From Pseudoalteromonas sp. UG3-2 (GTDB taxonomy: Bacteria; Pseudomonadota; Gammaproteobacteria; Enterobacterales; Alteromonadaceae): 64,000 bases of DNA. Position numbers and translations under genes: made by a program. Positions 58,490-64,000 of this stretch are shown here, one piece after another; positions within the stretch are counted from its first letter, which is position 1, and every line of letters begins with the position of its first letter. The notes beneath the pieces were generated by a model. It searched no databases, was not told the origin of the DNA, and saw nothing but the letters and a program-made list of their open reading frames with translations. The stretch lies in NCBI RefSeq assembly GCF_037120705.1, contig NZ_JAWLJU010000001.1, positions 372,001 to 436,000 on the forward strand. The letters run 5' to 3'.

Positions 58490-60877
58490 TTAGCCCACAT
58501 TACCATCTTTAGTTGGTGTAAATCGCTGCAACAATAGCGCGTTACTGATCACCAGTAAACTACTGGCAGCCATGGCGGCGCCGGCAAAAATTGGGTTTAA
58601 ATACCCCATTGCCGCTAGTGGTAAGCCAATAATATTAAAAATAAACGCCCAAAATAGATTTTGTTTAATTTTGCGATAGGTTAGCTTTGCCATATTTAAA
58701 GCGGCAGGAACTAGGCTTGGCTCTCCTCGCATTAATGTCAGGGCAGCGGCATTAACTGCCACTTCCGTTCCTGTCGCCATCGCGATACCGAGATCCGCTT
58801 GCGCTAGTGCCGGCGCATCATTAATACCATCCCCCACCATGGCAACACGAAAGCCTTGGCGCTGGGCCTGTGAAATGTAATCTGACTTATCTTTAGGTAA
58901 TACCTGAGCTTGAAAATCATCTAATGCTAATTGTTCAGCGCAATACTCAGCACTGTCTTGGCTATCGCCGGTTAACATGGCGACTTTAATGTTTTGTTGT
59001 TGCAGTCTCTTAACTGCACTCTTGGCATTAGGCTTTAACGCATCAGTAAAACAAAATAACGCCAACAATTGGTAATCGTCCTCGGTTTCGCTTAAGAGCC
59101 AAGACACTGAAGCGCCACGATGAGACGATTTATACTCCGGCAGTGTTTGACCCAAAGACTGCATCCAATGACTACTGCCAAGGTAATATCTAACCCCGGC
59201 ATAGTCTGCAGTCACTCCCTTACCTGCAACCACCTTGAAGTTGTCAACCGTTAGGGTATCTAAACCTTGTTGCTGTGCTTTTTCCATCACCGCTTTAGCC
59301 AAGGGGTGCTCACTGTCTTTTTGAATAGCAGCAGCAAGCTGCAAAACGCGATCTTGCGAAGTCGCATAAGTCTGGATATCTGTGAGCTTGGGCTTTCCTT
59401 CAGTTAGGGTGCCGGTTTTATCAAAAATCACCATATCAATGTGGGTTGCTTGTTCAAGTGCTTCGGCATCTTTGACCAAAATTCCAAAGCGAGCTGCAGT
59501 GCCGGTTCCTGCCATAATAGCAGCCGGTGTTGCTAATCCAAGCGCACAAGGACAGGCGATCACCAACACAGCGACAGCATTAAGCACCCCTTGCGTCCAA
59601 TCTTGGTAACCTAGCCCCCAAGCAAGTAGGGTTAAAAGTGCAATCACCAGTACCGCTGGTACAAATATCGCACTGACCTTATCAACCAGCGCTTGCACCG
59701 GTGCTTTTGCCCCTTGCGCTTGCTCTACTAAGCGAATGATTTTTGCAAGTGTGGACTCTGCCCCTATCCCCGTAGCTTCGATTTCAATCACCCCATCTAG
59801 ATTCACTGAACCACCAGTGACTGTGTCTGCCGCGCTTTTTTCAACCGGAATGCTTTCTCCGCTGATCAAGGCCTCATCGACATGGGACTGGCCACTGGTT
59901 ATTTTGCCATCAACCGCTATTCTGTCGCCAGGTTTAACTCTTAAGCGCTCACCTTGCTTGACCGAAGCTGCTGATACACTTTGCCACTGCTCATTTCGCC
60001 ACACGGTTGCCGTGGTAGGTCTTAGGCTTTCTAATGCTTTGAGTGCACTGGTGGTTCGTTTTTTTGCGCGCTGCTCAAGGTACTTGCCCAATAACACTAA
60101 GCTCAATACTGCGGCACTGCTTTCAAAATAAAGGTGCGGCGTAGCTTGGCTGCTAGAAGCCGCCCACCAAGCATAAAGCGATAGACCATACGCAGCAGTG
60201 GTACCAATAGCAACCAACAAATCCATGTTACCCGTTCTCGCTTTTACAGCACCCCAAGCACCACGATAAAAACGCGCACCAAAGTAAAATTGCACAGGAG
60301 TTGCTAAGGCCCATTGCAACCAAGGTGGTAACATCCACTGGTATCCCAATACCATTGCCAACATCGGCACCACCATAGGCAGTGTTAACAGTAACGAGGC
60401 AGCAGCCGGGAAAGCGTTGTGCTGATAAAAAGCCCTGTTTACTGGAGTAGAATTATTTTCAGTAGGGTCTGGCTGGTTGCCTAGCTGGTAGCCGGCTTGC
60501 TTGAGTACCTCGGCCACTTGCTGCTCACTGATATCACTTACTTGAGTGATAAATAACATTTCGGTGGCTAGGTTTACTTGTGCATTTAGTACTTCTGGCA
60601 AGGTAATTACCACCGCTTCGATACGATCAACGCACGAACTGCAGCTTAACCCTCGTAGTTGATAACTGACTTGTTGCGTCCTAATTTGGTAGCCGGCATC
60701 GGCCATTGCATCTACTACACTTGCCGTGTCCACATCGCCGCACACCATGACCGATTCGAGGGCTAAATTCGCACTGACAGAGTCAACGCCTGCTACCTGC
60801 GTTAACGCTGTTTCTATCCGTCCTACGCAAGAGGCACAGGACATCCCCTCCACACTCAAAGTTAACCTACTGGTCAT
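58490..60877 (-). CDS. copA: Copper-exporting P-type ATPase CopA
   Basis: The 795-residue Cu(I) exporter has two N-terminal HMA domains (GMSCASC near 11-17; GLSCSSC in the second), the transmembrane CPC (ACPCALGLA), DKTGTLTEG, SEHPLAKA and GDGINDAPALAQADLG. The ATG at 60877 has AAGGA 8 nt upstream; the ATG at 60895 has none. It moves copper from cytoplasm to periplasm, complementing the Cus pump. No CueR gene is adjacent. Confidence 0.95.
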   Translation of the reverse strand: MTSRLTLSVEGMSCASCVGRIETALTQVAGVDSVSANLALESVMVCGDVDTASVVDAMADAGYQIRTQQVSYQLRGLSCSSCVDRIEAVVITLPEVLNAQVNLATEMLFITQVSDISEQQVAEVLKQAGYQLGNQPDPTENNSTPVNRAFYQHNAFPAAASLLLTLPMVVPMLAMVLGYQWMLPPWLQWALATPVQFYFGARFYRGAWGAVKARTGNMDLLVAIGTTAAYGLSLYAWWAASSSQATPHLYFESSAAVLSLVLLGKYLEQRAKKRTTSALKALESLRPTTATVWRNEQWQSVSAASVKQGERLRVKPGDRIAVDGKITSGQSHVDEALISGESIPVEKSAADTVTGGSVNLDGVIEIEATGIGAESTLAKIIRLVEQAQGAKAPVQALVDKVSAIFVPAVLVIALLTLLAWGLGYQDWTQGVLNAVAVLVIACPCALGLATPAAIMAGTGTAARFGILVKDAEALEQATHIDMVIFDKTGTLTEGKPKLTDIQTYATSQDRVLQLAAAIQKDSEHPLAKAVMEKAQQQGLDTLTVDNFKVVAGKGVTADYAGVRYYLGSSHWMQSLGQTLPEYKSSHRGASVSWLLSETEDDYQLLALFCFTDALKPNAKSAVKRLQQQNIKVAMLTGDSQDSAEYCAEQLALDDFQAQVLPKDKSDYISQAQRQGFRVAMVGDGINDAPALAQADLGIAMATGTEVAVNAAALTLMRGEPSLVPAALNMAKLTYRKIKQNLFWAFIFNIIGLPLAAMGYLNPIFAGAAMAASSLLVISNALLLQRFTPTKDGNVG

Positions 60878-61740
60878 GATTATTATCCTTCGCACTTGCT
60901 CTTGATATCACTTTAGTACTTAACAGCATGAAAAAGCTACCTAAAAAGCTAGCCTTCGCCCCTTTCATAAGGAGCGAATAATATACTCTTCGCGTTTGGG
61001 TTGTAGTTTTTCAGCACACGAATAAAGGGCTCAAACCAAGCATACAATTAATGGAAATATGTGAATAAATAGGTTAAAGCAGCTATGGCAATAACCCCAA
61101 CTAGGGTTACTAAACCCAAATATCATTGAGTAAGTACTCAAGGCTAATCCCCACTGCAATGAAAATTACGGATACCTCAATGTATTGTGCCACCATTAAT
61201 CCAGTCAAGAAATCGGTGCGTTTGCAATATGGGCCATGATTGCAAGCATAGTTTAGTGCTTACCAATCAGTATAAATAGTGCAAAAATCAACTAACCGAT
61301 TCTTAATATGCCCTGATATTTACCACCGTTCAAAGTTTGAACCATATTTTCTTGAACAGGGCTTTTAACAAGGTAAAAAAACACTAAAAATTTACATACA
61401 AGAAACAAAGAACACAATTACTTAAGCAGTTTAAAAATTATCTTGCCTGAAGATCACACCACAAAAAATACAAGCAACTGTTTTATATTGATAAAAAAAA
61501 TATCACAACCAACATCCATAGAATAAACACACTTTTTGTAAATTTTTTTTGTATTTTTTGTTTATTTTTTACACTTTCGTTCTATGCTATTTGTTACCAA
61601 CTGCAATTATGCACCATGCTCTCAGTCTGCTTTCACCAATAACAGTAAACAAACTCGGTGAAGCATCTACTACAGTGACTGAGGTGCAAATTAACGTTGG
61701 TGGATGCAACTAAATAACACAACATGTAAAGGAAACTAAC
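60878..61740. other. Long intergenic interval before the second subtilase
   Basis: A decayed membrane-protein remnant occupies about 61048-61259 on the minus strand. The rest, especially 61340-61610, is extremely AT-rich with long T-runs and probably holds the protease promoter. No complete gene is seen. Confidence 0.45.
61048..61259 (-). pseudogene. Remnant of a small membrane-protein gene
   Basis: On the minus strand one frame (61259 to TAG at 61110) reads TDFLTGLMVAQYIEVSVIFI and AVGISLEYLLN, and another frame beginning at 61113 reads LVTLVGVIAIAALTYLFTYF, then TAA at 61048. Both are strongly hydrophobic and join across TTTGGGTTTAG if one or two bases are lost or gained. A third frame just upstream (MLAIMAHIANAPIS) may be an earlier piece. 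The parent family is not recognised. Confidence 0.4.
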
Positions 61741-63609
61741 ATGCGAAAACTAAGTGCAATTAGCTTTGCTGTAATGGCGGGCATAGGCGCAACTAACGTA
61801 AGTGCTGCCGAAGTTTTAATGGCAAATGATCAAAGTAAAGCAATTAAAGACCAATATATTGTCGTTTTTGATACTCCTGCAGTATTGAACGCAGGAGATG
61901 GTAATGCCATTGCAAACTACGCTTCAACTCAAGCTAGAACACTGCAGTCGCAATATAATATAGCAGTTACCAAAGGGTTTAACGGCGTACTTAATGGCGT
62001 TGTAATCAAGGCAGATGCGACACAATTAAAGCAGTTAAGTAAGAACTCAAACATCAAATACATTGAGCAAGACCAAGTAGTAACGGTTACGCCACCAATG
62101 ACAACTGCAGGCGATCAAGCCAGTCCTACCTGGGGCATCGACCGCGTCGATCAGCGTAGTTTACCACTGGACTCAAATTACCATTATGACTTCGATGGCT
62201 CAGGTGTCACCGCTTATGTTATTGATACCGGTGTACGTATTACCCACAGTGAGTTTGGTAACCGTGCTAGTCATGGCTATGACTTTGTCGACAACGACAA
62301 TGATGCCACTGACTGTAATGGTCATGGCACACACGTAGCAGGTACTATCGGTGGCAGCGCCTATGGTGTAGCTAAAAACGTTAACATTGTTGGTGTCAGA
62401 GTATTGGGTTGCAATGGCTCTGGTTCATTTTCCGGCGTTATCTCTGGTATAGACTGGGTGAAAAACAACGCTTCAGGCCCATCGGTTGCCAATATGAGCT
62501 TAGGTGGTGGTGCTTCACAGTCTGTGGATGATGCTGTAAATAATGCAGTTGCTGCCGGTGTGAGCTTTGTTGTGGCTGCTGGTAATGATAATAGCAATGC
62601 CTGTAACTATTCACCTGCGCGTGCAGCCGATGCCATTACGGTAGGCTCAACCACCAGCAGCGACTCTCGCTCAAGCTTCTCTAACTATGGTAGTTGTCTT
62701 GATATCTATGCACCAGGCTCAAGCATTACCTCTGCATGGTACAATTCTGACAGTTCAACCAATACCATCAGTGGCACATCGATGGCGGCACCACACGTTG
62801 CAGGCGCTGTAGCACTGTACCTTGATGAAGATCCAAGCTTAAGTCCTGCACAAGTTGACGTTCTTTTAGGCAACCGTGCATCGAGCGGTAAAGTGTCGGA
62901 TGCTAAAAGTGGCTCACCGAACGAGTTACTCTTTACTCTTGCCGACGGCAGCGATCCAGGCCCAGATCCTGATCCAGTAGAGGAGCTAACTAATGGTCAG
63001 GGCGTGAGTGCATCAGGCGCTAATGGCGAGCAGTCTTTTTACAAACTTGCCGTTCCTCAAGGCGCGGCGTCACTGAACTTCTCTATTGCCGGCGGAACGG
63101 GTGATGCAGACCTGTATGTTAAGCAAGGAAGCCAACCTACGCTAAACAGCTATGACTGTAGACCATTCGTTAGCGGCAATAATGAGTCTTGTGACTTTAG
63201 CAACCCTGCAGCAGGAGACTGGTATGTGATGCTCAATGGCTATTCAGCCTACTCAGGCACTACCTTAACAGGCACTTACAGCACCGATCCTGGCGGCTGT
63301 GGTAGTAACTGTTTAGAAAATGGTGTACCGGTAGATAACCTAGCTGGTAACACTGGCGATGAGCTGGTTTATACCATTGATGTGCCAGCGAACAGTAATC
63401 TGAGTGTGTCTATTTCTGGCGGTTCGGGTGATGCTGATTTATACGTGAGAGCAGGTGCAGAGCCAACCACTTCAACCTATGATTGCCGTCCGTTCCTTAA
63501 CGGTAATAATGAAAGCTGTAGTTTAAGCGTGAGCCAAAATGCAACTTATTACATCAAGCTACGCGGATATTCTAGCTTCTCAGGTGTTAGCTTGGTAGCA
63601 AGTTATTAA
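61741..63609 (+). CDS. Secreted subtilisin-like serine protease with two PPC domains
   Basis: The 622-residue preproenzyme has a signal peptide (MRKLSAISFAVMAGIGATNV), an I9 propeptide (DQYIVVFDTPA to YIEQDQVV), and the S8 triad: Asp in VIDTGVRITHSE, His in NGHGTHVAGTIG, Ser in SGTSMAAPHVAG. A linker (DPGPDPDPVEE) precedes two PPC domains (about 425-515 and 530-622), each with a DADLYV-type strand and a Cys pair. This is the aqualysin/proteinase K-like secreted type of Pseudoalteromonas and Vibrio, probably exported by type II secretion and later trimmed. Confidence 0.95.
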   Translation: MRKLSAISFAVMAGIGATNVSAAEVLMANDQSKAIKDQYIVVFDTPAVLNAGDGNAIANYASTQARTLQSQYNIAVTKGFNGVLNGVVIKADATQLKQLSKNSNIKYIEQDQVVTVTPPMTTAGDQASPTWGIDRVDQRSLPLDSNYHYDFDGSGVTAYVIDTGVRITHSEFGNRASHGYDFVDNDNDATDCNGHGTHVAGTIGGSAYGVAKNVNIVGVRVLGCNGSGSFSGVISGIDWVKNNASGPSVANMSLGGGASQSVDDAVNNAVAAGVSFVVAAGNDNSNACNYSPARAADAITVGSTTSSDSRSSFSNYGSCLDIYAPGSSITSAWYNSDSSTNTISGTSMAAPHVAGAVALYLDEDPSLSPAQVDVLLGNRASSGKVSDAKSGSPNELLFTLADGSDPGPDPDPVEELTNGQGVSASGANGEQSFYKLAVPQGAASLNFSIAGGTGDADLYVKQGSQPTLNSYDCRPFVSGNNESCDFSNPAAGDWYVMLNGYSAYSGTTLTGTYSTDPGGCGSNCLENGVPVDNLAGNTGDELVYTIDVPANSNLSVSISGGSGDADLYVRAGAEPTTSTYDCRPFLNGNNESCSLSVSQNATYYIKLRGYSSFSGVSLVASY

Positions 63610-63664
63610 TCGCACACAATTACAAATAAATCTCATTTAGCTTGGGGTTTGTTGCAAAACACAG

Positions 63665-63700
63665 TAAAGTGGTGGCCAGTTATTGGCAACCACTTTTTTT
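63665..63700 (+). terminator. Terminator of the second subtilase
   Basis: AAAGTGGTGGCCA and TTGGCAACCACTTT pair with one mismatch and run into seven T. The T-tract directly abuts the ATG of the next frame at 63701. Confidence 0.8.
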
Positions 63701-64000
63701 ATGAGCATTGTCTTAGACCTACACAGTCAGTTACTACGTCAGGACTTTTACAACCACACAGGGGCAGATGAGCAACATACAGAAATACCTTTGGTGGCTA
63801 CCAGTGTATCTATGGTGCAGCTTAACGGCATTATTTACCATAGAGATCAACAAGGTGCAAAGCAGCTGCCTGATGATTATGGCAGTCTTATTTTACTCAA
63901 CCAAGGCAGTGGTTGGTGGCTCACGGAACAAACAACGGTCCCCGCATCAAACGCCCAACTGGTTTTTATTGCCGCAGGTAAGCCTCATGTGTTTCACCAT
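63701..64000 (+). CDS. Cupin-type N-terminal part of a probable AraC-family regulator, incomplete
   Basis: The open frame runs to the right edge (100 residues so far). It includes LILLNQGSGWWL and NAQLVFIAAGKPHVFHH, the pattern of an AraC-type cupin sensor domain; the HTH would lie beyond the edge. No RBS precedes the ATG, because a terminator T-tract lies immediately upstream. The true start may be a later ATG (residue 35) or initiation may be leaderless. Confidence 0.55.
   Translation, partial: MSIVLDLHSQLLRQDFYNHTGADEQHTEIPLVATSVSMVQLNGIIYHRDQQGAKQLPDDYGSLILLNQGSGWWLTEQTTVPASNAQLVFIAAGKPHVFHH

Overview
This window is chromosomal DNA of a marine gammaproteobacterium, most likely Pseudoalteromonas or a close Alteromonadales relative. 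The evidence is a chloride-dependent alpha-amylase of the Pseudoalteromonas haloplanktis type, a glrK-qseG-glrR operon, an OsmC-YcaO fusion, secreted subtilases with PPC tails, an ExeM-type secreted nuclease, and a very large Ig/cadherin-like surface protein. No tRNA, rRNA, CRISPR array, insertion sequence or prophage was seen.

Layout. 1-857: the tail of a CPBP membrane protease, then an empty interval with a -10 box and a strong terminator that could bound a small RNA. 858-16130 (minus): a giant gene of about 5,090 residues made of RTX-like, Ig-like (14 copies of a 312-bp unit), cadherin-like, HYR, Calx-beta and thrombospondin-3-type segments. It ends in a GlyGly-CTERM-like tail fused directly to a signal-like segment and an outer-membrane beta-barrel. 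16344-19940 (minus): a tail-collar protein, an unknown protein, a formyltransferase and a methyltransferase. 20316-21348 (minus): a phytanoyl-CoA dioxygenase-like gene broken by an A8 frameshift and an amber codon. 21737-26720 (plus): a kinase/degenerate-cyclase/AAA/TPR protein like the TOMM-system kinase-cyclase fusions, a small dioxygenase, and an internally duplicated 153-residue protein. The three are tightly spaced and are the best candidate here for an undescribed system.

26988-37258 (minus): the OsmC-YcaO protein (probably a RimO accessory factor), an unknown helical protein, and a copper operon. In transcription order the operon is a Cys/His/Met-rich protein, a DUF411 protein, CusC, CusB with two CusF-like domains, and CusA. 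37405-45966 (plus): an outer-membrane barrel, the glrK-qseG-glrR regulatory operon (sigma-54 type), a dCache chemotaxis receptor, a family-3 solute-binding protein, a metallo-beta-lactamase-fold hydrolase and a cold-shock protein.

46029-64000: a PNPOx-like and DJ-1/PfpI pair, the alpha-amylase, another solute-binding protein, an ExeM-like nuclease, a GNAT acetyltransferase and MFS exporter facing a LysR regulator, two subtilases, a six-helix membrane protein, CopA with a small partner, a decayed membrane-protein remnant, and a cupin/AraC-like gene that runs off the right edge.

Two themes link the genes. One is secretion of degradative enzymes (amylase, nuclease, two proteases, probably by type II secretion) with nutrient sensing. 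The other is copper export (Cus system plus CopA). Starts were moved from the longest open frame wherever a Shine-Dalgarno sequence or signal peptide clearly favoured an internal codon. Family assignments rest on motifs read by eye; no database search was run.
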